In this document: piece after piece, positions 45,444 to 56,606 of the stretch | Layout: the number at the start of each line of letters is the position of its first letter | Position numbering within the stretch: the first letter of the stretch is position 1 | Source: Chenopodium formosanum | Lineage: Eukaryota; Streptophyta; Magnoliopsida; Caryophyllales; Amaranthaceae | DNA length: 64,000 nucleotides | Direction of reading: 5' to 3' | Assembly: GCA_024500155.1 (NCBI GenBank) | Contig: CM044859.1 | Coordinates: 41,276,003-41,340,002 of the forward strand | Position numbers and translations under genes: made by a program | Notes under the pieces: model-generated | The model's database searches: none | Told to the model about the DNA's origin: nothing | The model's input: the letters and a program-made list of their open reading frames with translations, nothing else

Positions 45444-48241
45444 ATGGATGCATCACCAACACACACGGCACAACCTAGGTTAGAGTCCAGCCGGTCACCG
45501 GGGACGGCTGAGTCTAGGACTGGGAGTGCCGGCTCGGGGTGTTGGGACCACCCTTTGCCATGGATTCCGACTAGTTATGTGTCTGTGCAGGACACCATGG
45601 CTCGGACAATGCAGACGGCCAATGATCCAAATTACAGAGGCGAAGGCTCAGGCGGCCAAACGCCTGAGGGAGACACGTCTAATCAGGGAGATCAGACGAC
45701 TCTGGAGAGATCCCCTCCACGCGCCCCTTCAACCCCCGCTGACTCTTTCCTAGAGGAGTGTGACCAAGGCGGCGACGATGCCGCCTCTGCCCCCATGGAC
45801 CAAAGTGAGGGGGAGATGGAGAGTGACAGCTCCGCCTCTACCTCCGAGAGCAGCGATGACTTGCCCCCTCTTCCGGATAGCGAGGAGGAAGAAAGGAAAA
45901 AGTGGAGTGAGAAGGACGATCCCTTCAGCATCCACGTCTCCTCCAAGGACCGGATCCAGATGGGGGAGAACTTAGAGAATTTTAAGAAAATGCACCCTCT
46001 AGGAGACGGGTATAAGATCCGAGTGCCGCCTGAACTTGGCACCATCGTCTGGGGGGATGATCAACAGAATGCCAACAGTTATTTTGGCTGTTACGAGGCG
46101 GCATTCAAAGCCGGCCTTCGCTTCCCCCTTCACCAGGCGGTGAAGGCTATTTTGAGGGGCTACGGCCTGGGGCTCTGGCAACTTACCCCCAACTCCTGGA
46201 CCAACATTCTGGGGTATGTTGCCGCCTGTGAGTTCCAAGGGCTTAACCCCGGCTGGGAGGCTTTTGCAAGCATGCATTACCTCAGCAGGAGCCCAGGCGG
46301 CTGGAGAGCGTGGTATACTCTAACCACACAGCCGCAATATATGATGACCTTGGACAAGGTCTCCAAGTTCGATGGCTGGAAGCACAGGTTCTATCTGATG
46401 TCAGCCCCAACCAGACGGGAGAATTATGAATTCCGTCTGTACAATAAGAAGCCTGACTTGTTAGGCAGGAAGTGCGCTCTTCCCCGGATCCCAGAGGAGG
46501 ACTTTGACAAGATTATTGAGGCAGACTTTTTTGGCCTCACATACGCAACCTTGTCAACCGGGGAAACAATAAAAGTCCCCAAGAACTGGATCCCCAAGAG
46601 CGCCTGGTTCAGGGACGAGTGCTTCCTAGCCTCCTGCGGGCTAGGGCACATGTTTTCCAAATGTATGCGCCTGAGTTTATATCCGTCTGTAGTATTTTTC
46701 TATCGAAATTGTTTTATGATATTGACCAACTTCCTTCTTTTTGCAGAGGAAGCATTAAACATGTTGGAGACGGAGAAAACCCCAAAGCGATCCTCTGCTG
46801 TCATCCGCAAGGCGCTTGCGGAGAAGGCAACGGCTGAGGTCAAAGCCAAGGTATTGAGCGCCTGACCCTTTCTTAAGTTCATTTTATAAACTGTCTTGCC
46901 CGGATGCTAACCTTAACTTATTTATTTTCACAGGGGGGAGAAGTTGGGAAATCGTTTGAGAAGAATCTCAAACGGGCTAGGGAGGAGGCCCCAGCCGTTC
47001 TCAATAAAATAAAAAAGTCTGCCTCTGCATCAACTCCTGGCGCCTCAGCCGGGACAAAGACGATGCGAATAGCGGGGCGGCTCGAGAAAGTAGGTGGCAG
47101 CCTGTGCCTTGACCTTGCCAACCCCTCAGGAGCCGCGGGGTTCACCACGCCTGCAAGCGTTCCCCACTTGGCCGGCTCTGAAGGTAAGAACCCTTTTGAA
47201 TCCCCGCCTGAGCTGGGGTAGCCTTTACGGGTGAAATCCCACTCCCAATAGACGTCATCCTCAGACAGCCGGATACAAATAGGTGCCGCCTTAGTTTCGC
47301 ACTCATCACCTATTGATTGTGGTGCAGATCAAACACAATCTCCCCGCTGGCCAGACGTCCAGAAGCATGCCAAAGCCATGCTGGACGTCGTCCGGAAGAA
47401 GGATAAGGACAATATCCCTGGGATAGAGACGTTCAACCTTAAACGCATTCTATCCCTTCTGGCTGAGGTAAGAAACCTGTCAATTCCATGTTATTTTTTC
47501 CAAGTAATTTCTCCGCCCGTAATTCTTATACCGCCTGCTTTTTTGCAGGCCATGCTGCGGGTGGACGGGCTCAAACGTCCTTATTCCCGCAAACGGGAAG
47601 AGGTAAAAAGGGCCAAGAAGTCTGCCATAGACGCTGATAATATTTCTTTACACTCAACTATCGTAAATGAACTTGAAACTAAAGCAATAATTATGACATA
47701 GGCGTCTAAAATCCAACAGCTGGAGCTAGATCTGAAGGCGGCCGACAAGCGGGTGACAGATGCTGAGACGACCAAGAAGGGGGCGGAGGAGGCCCAAAAG
47801 AAGGCAGACGAGAGCGCGAAGCAGGCTGATGAGGCGCTCAAGAAGGCCCAAGCGGACCTTGGCAAACTGAAAACCAAGGTTGAGAGGCTGGAGAAGGATG
47901 CTGCTCAAGCTCAGAAAAACTTTGCAGCAACCCTGGAGGCGGAGCAAAACCGCCTCGTTGCTGAAAGCGATGCTGACAACGACGCCCGTATGAAGATTGC
48001 TTGGGCTGCCTTGTACCCAGAAGCTGATTATAGCATCTGGGCAATGGCACACAGCTATGCTGAGTACGTGGTGTACTTGAGATAGCAAGGCGAGCCAGAG
48101 CCTGCCTCCTTTGAAGCCTGGCTCAGCAACAATGAGTCGTCCGCGCCTGAGCTTCCTGGTCCTGATGAAGCGCAGGAAATTCCCTCAGACGATGAGGAGA
48201 AGGCAGAGGACCAGGAGGCTCCGTCTGCAGGCCAGAAGTGA
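45444..48241 (+). pseudogene. Antisense accessory gene of M: PF04195-like protein with coiled coil
   Basis: ATG at 45444. Exon 1 encodes a Ser/Pro/acidic N-terminus (residues 1-150) and a core with YEAAFKAGLRFPLHQAVKAI and GLGLWQLTPNSWTNILGYVA, the pattern of PF04195 ('putative gypsy type transposon'). Probable introns: 46662-46746, 46850-46933, about 47186-47329, 47467-47550, and one ending at 47701. Later exons encode a long Lys/Glu/Ala coiled coil (KGAEEAQKKADESAKQADEA). An in-frame TAG at 48083-48085 cuts the last 51 codons, which otherwise run to TGA at 48239-48241 with an acidic tail. GC content is clearly above the surroundings. It converges on pol. Biochemical role unknown; the domain recurs in plant retrotransposons. 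Intron borders are my reading of GT/AG sites. Confidence 0.65.
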
Positions 48242-48984
48242 CCCTTCAGCGGCAGTATGCCAATCTTTGCTTTCTTTTAATTCTTTTTTATTCAGCGGCT
48301 ATATGCCAAAACTTGATGTTTCCGGCCTGCGTGCCGAGTATCCTTGTATTTACCGGCTGTGAAGCCGTGTTAATTAACAATTTTTCTCTCCCGGAAGAGG
48401 TCCGGTTAACATTTGATCCATTACAACCGTTTGGTTGGATGGACTTTTATGAATTGCACCGACTAAGTCGGTTTTGATTATTTTGCATTTGAATTTTTAA
48501 TTTTTGCCTATCTTATTAAAAGCATGCGGCGATTCTTTGCCCAACTAGTCAATAGTCTGGCTGTCCGTGTCCTTGCCCCTGGACGGCTGTGTGATTGGTT
48601 TCAGTTGGAGCTGGTTGATTGACTTGTAAACTTCTGATGCTGCAAAGAGCATGATATGTTTGTAAGTCAATCAATCACAGTAGTGATTGCCCCAAACCAA
48701 GTGCACAGCCGTACACCCACAGGCATTTCGGTCAGGCGGCTATGAGTTGACCAATTCGGTCGTTCAATTTTTGTCGTTTGTATGGATATGTAGAACCGAC
48801 AGGTAGTCTGTTCCCTGCGACGATTGCACCCGGAGGGGAGTCGCCGGACGCCTTTGTCCATGCTGGGACATGCGATTTTATAAAAAGAGCAACCATCCGG
48901 CCATTTTAGCCTCTGGTCTTGTTTGAGACCGGTTGTGTAGCCACTAAATGTTTTTGTGCTTAGTTTCTTAATTAGTGTTGAATT

Positions 48985-49356
48985 TACACCAAGTATCGAA
49001 CTTAACTTTTTAATCAAACGAGTCTGTCTGGGTATTACCCAGGCGATTATGCTAAGTATCAAACTTAGTTGAGAAAAATGGAGAATCCGTCTGTGTATTA
49101 CACAGGCGGACCATGCTAAGTATCAAACTTAGTTAGAAAAATGGAGAATTCGTCTGTGTATTACACAGGCGGACCATGCTAAGTATCAAACTTAGTTAGA
49201 AAAATGGTTAAGCAGTTGAATAAACAAAGTATCCAACTTAAGTAAACAAGGGATCCGAGCATTACCCAGGCGGATAAACAAAATAAAAATGTACCCTTTA
49301 CCAAGTATCGAACTTAGTTAGGTAGATGGGGAATCCGCCTGGATGTTACCCGGATG
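48985..49356. repeat. About 64-bp tandem repeat between the convergent genes of M
   Basis: About five units. Each combines CCGTCTGTGTATTACACAGG (arms CTGTGT/ACACAG) with CTAAGTATCAAACTTAG (arms CTAAGT/ACTTAG). Units at 49085 and 49149 are almost identical; outer units are diverged. They lie between the 3' ends of the accessory gene and pol. Confidence 0.85.
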
Positions 49357-49438
49357 AATAATCAAAAGATAACTCAAATTTTGCAAACAAATACTTAATC
49401 TTCAATAATTGACTCATTGTTTACAAAAAACTACAAAC

Positions 49439-52400
49439 TCAAAAGTAGTACTTTTTTAGATTGTCTACATTCCAAGTTCTAGGCAGGCGCCTGCCGTCCG
49501 GAGTTTCCAGGCGGTAGGTGCCGTCCATTACTTCTTCATAGATCCGGTAGGGGCCTTCCCAATTTGGAGTTAGCTTTCCCAGCTCATTGGCCCTACCGGT
49601 TGCCTCCATTTTTCGTAACACTAAGTCGTCAACTTTTAAAGGACGCTTGTGTACTTTTTTGTTGTAGGCTCTCGTCATTCTCAGACGGTAAATCTCATGA
49701 CGCAAGGCGGCATTGCCCCGGCGTTCTGGGAGTGAATCCAATGCCAGTCGCATTGCATCCCAGTTTGCCTCTTCATCATACAGCATGACTCTAACAGTCG
49801 GCTCGTAATGTTCGATGGCCAAGACGGCTTCAGCGTCGTAAACCATGAGAAATGGGGTTTCACCAGTTGCCCCTTTCGCTGTTGTCCGGATGGCCCACAG
49901 GACATGGATTAATTCTTTTGCCCATAAGCCACCAGCTCTTTCTATTTTCTTTTTAATGCCGTCTGAGATGAGTTTGTTGAAAGCTTCAACTTGGCCGTTT
50001 GCTTGGGGCCAGCCAACAGATGCGAAATAGCTTGAGATCCCCTGATCTCCCAACCAAGTTTTTAGCTGAGGCGTCTCAAACTGAGGACCATTATCAAAAA
50101 CCATAGACATTGGTACCCCGTACCGGGTGATAATGTTCTTCCAGATGAAGGAAATTACGTCTGAGGTCTTGATGTTTTTAACCGCCTCGGCCTCAACCCA
50201 CTTGGTGAAGTAATCCACAGCCACTAAGATATATCGCTTTCCGCCTGGAGCAGGCGTGTAAGGACCTAGAATGTCCATGCCCCATTTTGCAAACGGGATT
50301 GGGCTGTGGATGGCCGTCAGATCAGTAGCTGGACGATGAATAAGCTTTCCAAACTTTTGGCACTTGTCACATTTTTTCACCAATTCCTTGGCGTCTGCCT
50401 CAAGAGTGGGCCAAAAGTAATATCGTCTGGCTCTGACAGCTAGGGACCTGCCGCCTATGTGGGAGGCGCAGAACCCTGAGTGCAAGTCTTCGAGAACTTC
50501 TTTCCCTTTTTCTGAGGTGACACACTTCAACAGAGGCTTAAGAAACCCCGCCTTGAAGAGCTCTCCATTTCTCAACTCAAAGCTTGCAGCTCGCTTCTTC
50601 AGGACGGCTGCCTCCTGTGGCGAATCAGGAAGTGTGTCGTCTGAGAGATAAGTCCGGATGCCATCCATCCAGGTAGAGCTTCGGTCCAAAACTCCAATGG
50701 GATCTTCATTGATGCTTCTCTTTTCCAGAACTTCCCAAAAGACAGACCGAGACGTATCATGGCAGGCGGAAGATGCCGGTTTTGACAACGCATCCGCCTG
50801 GTTATTTTCAGACCTAGGCACTTGGTTCAGCCGGAATTCCTCAAGTGCCCCAGCCTCCTCTTTGACTGCCTGAAGATATTTGATCATAGCCGGATGGGTA
50901 GCTTCATAACTTCCCTCATACTGGCTAACAACCAATTGAGAATCAGAATAGGCGTCAATTTTTATGGCCCCTGCCGCCTTACACATGCGAATTCCGGCTA
51001 GCAGGGCTTCATATTCCGCCTCATTGTTAGAGGCCTGAAACTTGAAGCGTAGTGCATACTTAAATATGTCTCCTTCAGGAGATTCATAAATTACACCTGC
51101 ACCACAGCCGTTCTTTGTAGAGCTCCCGTCTACATACACTTTCCAAACCTGATCAATATTATCCGGAGCCACCGGACGAGTCATTTCCACAATGAAGTCG
51201 GCAAACGCCTGACCTTTCACTGCCTTTCTTGGTTCGTAAGTGATTTCAAGGCTCTGCATTTCAATAGCCCATTTCAACATTCTCCCGGATGAGTCCAAGG
51301 TAGACATTGGCCGCTTACGTGGCTGGTCCGTGTAAATCACCATCGGATGTGCCAAAAAGTAAGGCTTCAATTTTTTGAATGCCATGTACAAAGCAAGACC
51401 AAATTTTTCAACCATGGGGTACCGGAGCTCAGCATTTTTAAGAACATGGCTAATGAAGTAAACCGGGAGCTGCACGCCGTCTCGCTCAGCAAGGAGAACG
51501 GCATTGAGGGCATGGTCTGAGACGGCTAAGTACATGTACAACGTCTCCCTAGGCAAAGGACTGACCAACCTAGGCAGAGAATGTAAATGCTCTTTCAACC
51601 TCTGGAACGCCGCCTCAGCGTCATTCCCCCATTCAAATCTGGTCTTCTTCCTGATTGCTTGGAAGAAGTAAAGGCATTTGTCACCTGACCGACTGAGGAA
51701 CCTTCCCAGGGCGGCCAGACAACCGGTGAGTCTCTGAACTTCCCTGACAGAGCGGGGTGACTTCATGTCAATCACCGCCTGTATCTTTTCGGGGTTAGCC
51801 TCTATCCCCCTTTGATCAATCAGGAACCCGAGAAACTTCCCAGACTCAACACCAAAGACGCATTTCTTAGGATTTAACATAACCTTATGCCGCCTGAGGG
51901 TGGTGAATGTTTCTCGGAGATCAGCAAGGTGATCCGTCTGTAGCTTGGATTTGACTATCATGTCATCAATGTATGCCTCCACATTCCTCCCAATCTGATT
52001 AATGAAGACCGTATTAATCATCTGTTGGAAAGTGGCAGGCGCATTTTTCAAGCCAAACGGCATCACAGTATAACAGAATAGCCCCTGATTAGTGACGAAG
52101 GTCGTCTTCTCTTGGTCTTTCTTCCACAGGGGTATCTGATGGAAGCCGGAGTAGGCATCCATAAAGCTCATCAAGGCGTGACCGGTTGTAAAATCGACCA
52201 GACTGTCGATCTTTGGAAGCGGATAACTGTCCTTTGGACACGCCTTGTTGAGGTCTGTGTAATCAACACACATGCGCCAGGTCCCATTCGGTTTCTTCAC
52301 AAGGACTACATTGGCCACCTAGTCGGGGAAATTACAAGGCCGAATGAACCCAGCATCCAACAGCTTTTTGACTTCGGCAGCTGCCGCCTGACTTCTTTCC

Positions 52401-52558
52401 TCGCCATGGTTTCTTTTCTTTTGCCGGATGGACTTCTTTTTGGGGTCCGCGGCGAGTTTGTGGACAGCAAGATCCGGGCTGACGCCTGGCATCTCTTCCA
52501 CTTCAAAGGCAAAAATGTCTTTGAAATCTTTCAACAGAAGGTGCAAGCTTGCACCCAA
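49439..52558 (-). pseudogene. pol of element M: RT, RNase H, aRNH, integrase; one TAG
   Basis: Continuous frame except TAG at 52319-52321, which replaces a Trp codon expected before VANVVLVKKPNG. Counting from the codon after TAG: RT with CVDYTDLNKACPKD (17-30), MDAYSGFHQI (53-62), YIDD (116-119); RT-type RNase H (about 240-350); archaeal-type RNase H beginning VYVDGSSTKNGCG (about 400) with NNEAEYEALLAGI and YSDSQLVV. The integrase zinc finger (CDKCQKFG) follows, then the core with GMDILGPYTP, VFDNGPQF and NGQVEAFNK, and a C-terminal domain ending NVDNLKKYYF at 49439. All catalytic residues I can check are present. In the family it performs reverse transcription and integration. The N-terminal extension in the same frame reaches 52558. 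Confidence 0.9.
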
Positions 52559-53221
52559 GGTAGCATGAGCAACCGTCCCAACCTTAACAGTACGTTCTGG
52601 ACGGCTGTCATCTAGAACGAGATCAATGCTTTCGCCAGCCGGTTGGGGACGGAGCTCATCTGACCGTTCACCGGCCAGTGATTGCTATTTTTTCTCTTTT
52701 TTCACCTCCACCAGCAGAGGAGCCTTTCTTTTCTTTCCGGCTGCTGATGGGGCAGGAGCTGGGTCAGCATCCTTGACGTTGTCAAGGTCTATAGGTTCCT
52801 GACCGCCTGGGGCCATGGTATCTCGGACGGCTGAGAGATAACATTCTCGGGCCGTCTTCTGATCCCCATTCAAGGAACCAACAGAGCCGTCATCCCTCTC
52901 ATACTTGATGAGCATCAGGGAAGGGATGATTACTGCCTTGGCTATGTTGAGGGTTGGCCTGCCAAGAATGATGTTATAGGCGGTCAACTCCTCAACGACC
53001 AAGAATTTGACGACAATATGTCGACCCTAGCCTTTCTCTCCCAGCCGGATGGGTAAATCAATTCTCCTGGCTGGGTAGACCATCCCACCCCCAAAACAAC
53101 CCAAGGGGTGGGTGACCGGATGCATGCTGCTGACGTTGTATTTCAGCTTTTGCAGGCAGCGGAGGCTGATGATGTCTGATGAGCTGCCGGTGTCAATATT
53201 CAATGACCACCGGGTCATCAT
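52559..53221 (-). pseudogene. Protease region of element M, with a deletion and frame break
   Basis: Aspartic protease motif NIDTGSSSDIIS near 53198-53163, then LRCLQKLKYNV, AYNIILGRPTLN (53002 frame) and YLSAVRDT. Immediately before the DTG the sequence lacks a stretch of roughly 37 bp that B2 retains (ECKVANQLVGWILI), which shifts the frame relative to gag. A further stop at 53027 separates the halves. The conserved ILGRP supports the assignment. Confidence 0.8.
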
Positions 53222-55226
53222 GCGGGCGGCGGACGCTGCCCCTATCCTTCTCAGTGATCAAGACGTCTGGGAAGGAGGAGCTGGCTTCCGCCTGCTCATC
53301 ATCATCTTTGTCCATCTTTCGAAGATGGATCTTGGTGCCCCGGATGGTAGGGCCACCACATGAGAACCCGCCTGCTATAGTGTAGACCGGCTCCTTATCG
53401 GTATCCGAGCTACTAGCAGGCTGGGGGGTAGTCTTGGAGGACTGACCCTTGTTTTTCTTTTTTGCCCCGGCTGGGGACTTAGAAATGTAGGACTTCAACA
53501 GCCCTTTGTCAGCCAGACGGTCCAACGCACGCTGAAGACTGAAGCAGTCGTTGGTGTCATGGCCGACCTCCTCATGGAACTGACAGAATTTATTCTTGTT
53601 CCGTGACTGGACAGAACTCTTCATAGGATTCAGCTTCTCAATGGACAACCGGTCCTTTACCTCCATGAAGATGGAGTTGCAGTCTTTATTAAACTCGTAC
53701 TTGGGGACGTATGGTTTAAATTCTTTCTTTTTCTTCTGGGACGGTTGGTCAGAGTCAGTAACCGCCCAGACTTCTTTTCTTTTCTTGCTCTCTTCTTTGT
53801 TTTTAGCCGGCTGAGCTGACCGACTGTCTTTCTGTTTGTCAGACTTCTTGGAGTCTGACTGGCTACCAGGCGAGCAGAGGTCGGTAGCTTGAATGTAGCT
53901 TTCCGCCTCCCTCAGGGCCGCCTATAGGGTGAAAGCCCCTTTTCTGACTAGGTCGAACTTAAAGGTCGACCCGTCTCTCAGACCTTTAAAAAAGTCTGTA
54001 AAAGCTACCTCATCAGACAGTCCCTGAATCTGAATTCTGATAAGGTTGAACCGCCTGACATATGAGCGCAACCCTTCTCTCTCTCCCTGCTTAACAGTGC
54101 TCAAATCAAGGCTTGTCTTTTTAGCAGGGATGTTCATTGAGAAGTTGGAAGCAAACAAGATGGCAAGCTTCCTGAAGCTGTCTATAGACCCGGCTGGCAG
54201 GTTGCCAAACCATTGTTGAGCGATGCCCTTCAATGTAGCCGGAAAGCACCGACACCAAGTGGCATCATCCAACCCCTGCAAATACATGAGGTTGGTGTAA
54301 GCCATGAGGTGGTCTTCTGGATTGGTGGTACCATCATAGGTACCAACCAACACATTCTTAACCTTGGCCGGCTGAGCCGCCTCGGTTATCTCCCGAGTGA
54401 ACGCAGAAGGCTGTTCACCCAGGCACAGCAGTCGAAGCTGCCAGTCCAATGGCTGGACATTTGGATATGCCGCCTGACCTCCAAAGAAGGCTGGCTGCAT
54501 GAAGTGAGGAGAATACTGTCCGTAAGCCTGAGTAGGCACATACGGTACATTTCCAATCATATGAGGGCCAGAATGGACGGTATTACCGCCTGTTTGACTC
54601 TCATGCAAGGAGGGTGTACTCCCTACAGAAATATTGTTGAAGCTGTCCGGAAAGTTCGACGTTGAAGCTGACTCAGACAGCGATTGATTTCTCTTCCGGT
54701 TAATGATTTCCCGGGCATCGAGAGTTGATTTTTTACTTCTCACCGGCTGATGAGGCCGGCGAGGGTTATTAGTGTTTCCCCCAGGAAGGAGAATTTTTGA
54801 CCAATCAATGGTCCCGGCTGCCTTCTCCTTTGGATGGGGAGTAAGCTGTCGGTTTCTGACTGACTTCCCCTTCTCTGGAAGAGTCTTCTTCACCGACTGA
54901 CCTTTACTTGGGCCAGCCCTGCTTTTGGTGATCAGCTCTTTAATTTCACCCTTGAAACTCGTCATGAACTTCATGAGTTCGTCTCGGGTGACTGGGGCTG
55001 ATCCAGCTGCCGTTTGGGTTGCCCCTTCCGGCTGCCCAGTAGGTCTGCTCGGACCCGCCTGGGTGGCACCCCGCTCCAGAGTCTCTCTGGGCCGGATGCG
55101 CTTAACTCTTAGAGAGCCGTCCTCGGCTGTAGAGGTTTCGACCTGAGGATCCTCATCCTCCTCATGGTCTGTAAAGACTTCTTGGTCTTCGCCCAGACGG
55201 TTTGGGGGTGCAGACTCTTGAACCAT
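53193..55226 (-). pseudogene. gag of element M, one TAG
   Basis: ATG at 55224-55226 (MVQESAPPNRLGEDQEVFTD). A long disordered, basic and Gln/Gly-rich N-terminus (residues 1-290) is followed by the retrotransposon-gag core (GTYDGTTNPEDHLMAYTNLM near 293, ATLKGIAQQWFGNLP, YVRRFNLIRIQIQGLSDEVA). An in-frame TAG at 53922-53924 follows FTL, where CAG or similar is expected before AALREAESYIQA. The frame continues to a knuckle-like CQFHEEVGHDTNDC near 546 and ends at 53193. Codon frame is preserved across the stop, so this is a point mutation. Structural capsid precursor of the particle. Confidence 0.88.
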
Positions 55227-55239
55227 CTTCGAGGTACTC

Positions 55240-55257
55240 TCCCCACAGACGGCGCCA
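55240..55257 (-). other. Primer binding site of element M
   Basis: On the minus strand TGGCGCCGTCTGTGGGGA begins two bases after the end of the 5' LTR. TGGCGCCG... primer sites are common in plant Ty3-gypsy elements; the exact tRNA is not certain. Confidence 0.75.
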
Positions 55258-55259
55258 AA

Positions 55260-55751
55260 TGTTTTGGGTGTTTTAGTCCCTCGGGAGAGTTACAACACGA
55301 AGACTGATCCGGGAAGAGTTGAACCTACAAAACCAACGGAGACACCTGTTGGGTGGTGCTCCGCCTCCGACGCACAAGTCAATAACTTGAAACGGGATAA
55401 AGAGAACGGAAATTTAGGTGAGTATCTGCTCGGATTCCAAGCTCAGGTGTTTCTCTGATGTAAGAGAATGCAGTTGTAATCAATGGTAAAAAACGTGTCC
55501 TCAGAATGAGGGACATCTCCCTATTTATAGGGTCATTGGGAATGGCCCCTGATTAGGTCACTGAACCCTAATCATTGGTGGGCTGCGCCGTATTCCGGCT
55601 TTCTCGGGATTTGGGCCTGAAGGCCGCCTTTTCCCTTTTATCTCTGGAATGACACGTGTCAAACAGGGATTGGTCCATTTTGGACCAATCTGAGGTTGAC
55701 ACGTGTCACCCTCTGATTGGGCCACGTGGCAGGGTAAAAATACCCTAAACA
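55260..55751 (-). repeat. 5' LTR of element M
   Basis: 492 bp, TGTTTAGGG...CCAAAACA on the minus strand. Promoter-like features read on the minus strand: G-boxes CCACGTGGC (55721-55729) and ACACGTGTC (two copies), the CCAAT-containing inverted repeat GATTGGTCC-ATTTT-GGACCAATC (55669-55691), then TATAAATAGGG near 55519-55530. Followed by CCTAC. Confidence 0.92.
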
Positions 55752-55756
55752 CCTAC

Positions 55757-56570
55757 GAGAAGAAAAAGCCCAAATGACGGCTCATAAAAAAGAAGAAGAG
55801 GCTAAAATAAAAGCAGAAAAAGAAAAAGAAAACATTCTGCAAGAAAAAGCAAGAGCCGAAAGAGTAGAGGCCTTGGAGAAACTTGTCCTTCGAGCTAACT
55901 CTGGGAATAAGTGCTTCAATTATGAGCTTGCACCACAACCTAGTGGCAAGACTCTCCCAGAAAAGTTCTTGGCTACGGATTTGCCAACCTTTAAGGTTAC
56001 AGACAATTCAAGGACTCACTTAATGAGCTTTATTGCAATTATGACATTGAAAGGGGTTGAGCCAAGCCTATATGCATGTACTTTTCCTCTTTCATTGGAC
56101 CCAACTGCTAGATCATGGTTTAATAACTTCTATGCAAAACAAAGTTCCACTTGGAGTGACGTTGTAAAAGTGTTTTTTTACCCAATATGGAGATAACATC
56201 GAGTTCACAACTACCTTGCGTGATCTCGAATTGCTTAAGTAAGGGGAAGAAGAAGGCTTCATTGACTTCATTCCTAGGTGGCGATCGAAGGTTACTCTTA
56301 TTCCTTAAAGACCTCCGGATCATGAAATTGTCCCAAAGTTCATAGACAATATGTCTCCACCATACAAGTGTCATTTACAATACCTTAGTTTAGACACATT
56401 TCAAAAAGTCTATATTGTGGGAACATAAATTGAAAGGGACTTGATAAATGAAACCATGAATCATATAGATGGACTTGATTTTTTGAGGATTTCACCTACG
56501 ACGGAAACGGACAAAGCTCGATGACACAATCTCATGAAGTTGTCAACAATTCAAGATGTAGAACCCTAGG
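55757..56570 (+). pseudogene. gag of element D, main part
   Basis: Continues the frame of 44515-44578. A Lys/Glu-rich coiled-coil-like stretch (55774-55880) is followed by the gag core: KTLPEKFLATDLPTFKVTDN, HLMSFIAIMTLKGVEPSLYA, LDPTARSWFNNFYAKQSSTW. A frame break occurs at 56180-56196. Later residues (PPDHEIVPKFIDNMSPPYKC) are read in other frames to about 56570. No knuckle, protease or pol follows: the A-type LTR begins 36 bp later, so most of the element has been lost or replaced. Confidence 0.75.
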
Positions 56571-56606
56571 TCTTATTTTGTTTCTTTCCTTTGTTTTTTT
56601 TTATAG

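Larger units (their letters stand above)
44579..55751 (-). mobile_element. Element M: full-length Retand/Tat-like element with a convergent accessory gene
   Basis: LTRs at 44579-45071 and 55260-55751, flanked by CCTAC (44574-44578 and 55752-55756). On the minus strand: primer site, gag, protease, RT, RNase H, aRNH, integrase. On the + strand between pol and the 3' LTR: an intron-containing accessory gene (45444-48241). By eye the LTRs differ at about 13 sites plus one indel (about 2.6%), so M is older than the chromovirus. Damage is light: TAG in gag, a deletion at the gag-protease join, TAG in RT, TAG in the accessory gene. It inserted in gag of element D. Confidence 0.93.

Noticed and set aside
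48083..48085. TAG followed by CAA as a programmed readthrough site
   Set aside because: The downstream bases do not fit the CARYYA-type readthrough context (CAA GGC). The other TAGs in M are in unrelated contexts, so point mutation is simpler.
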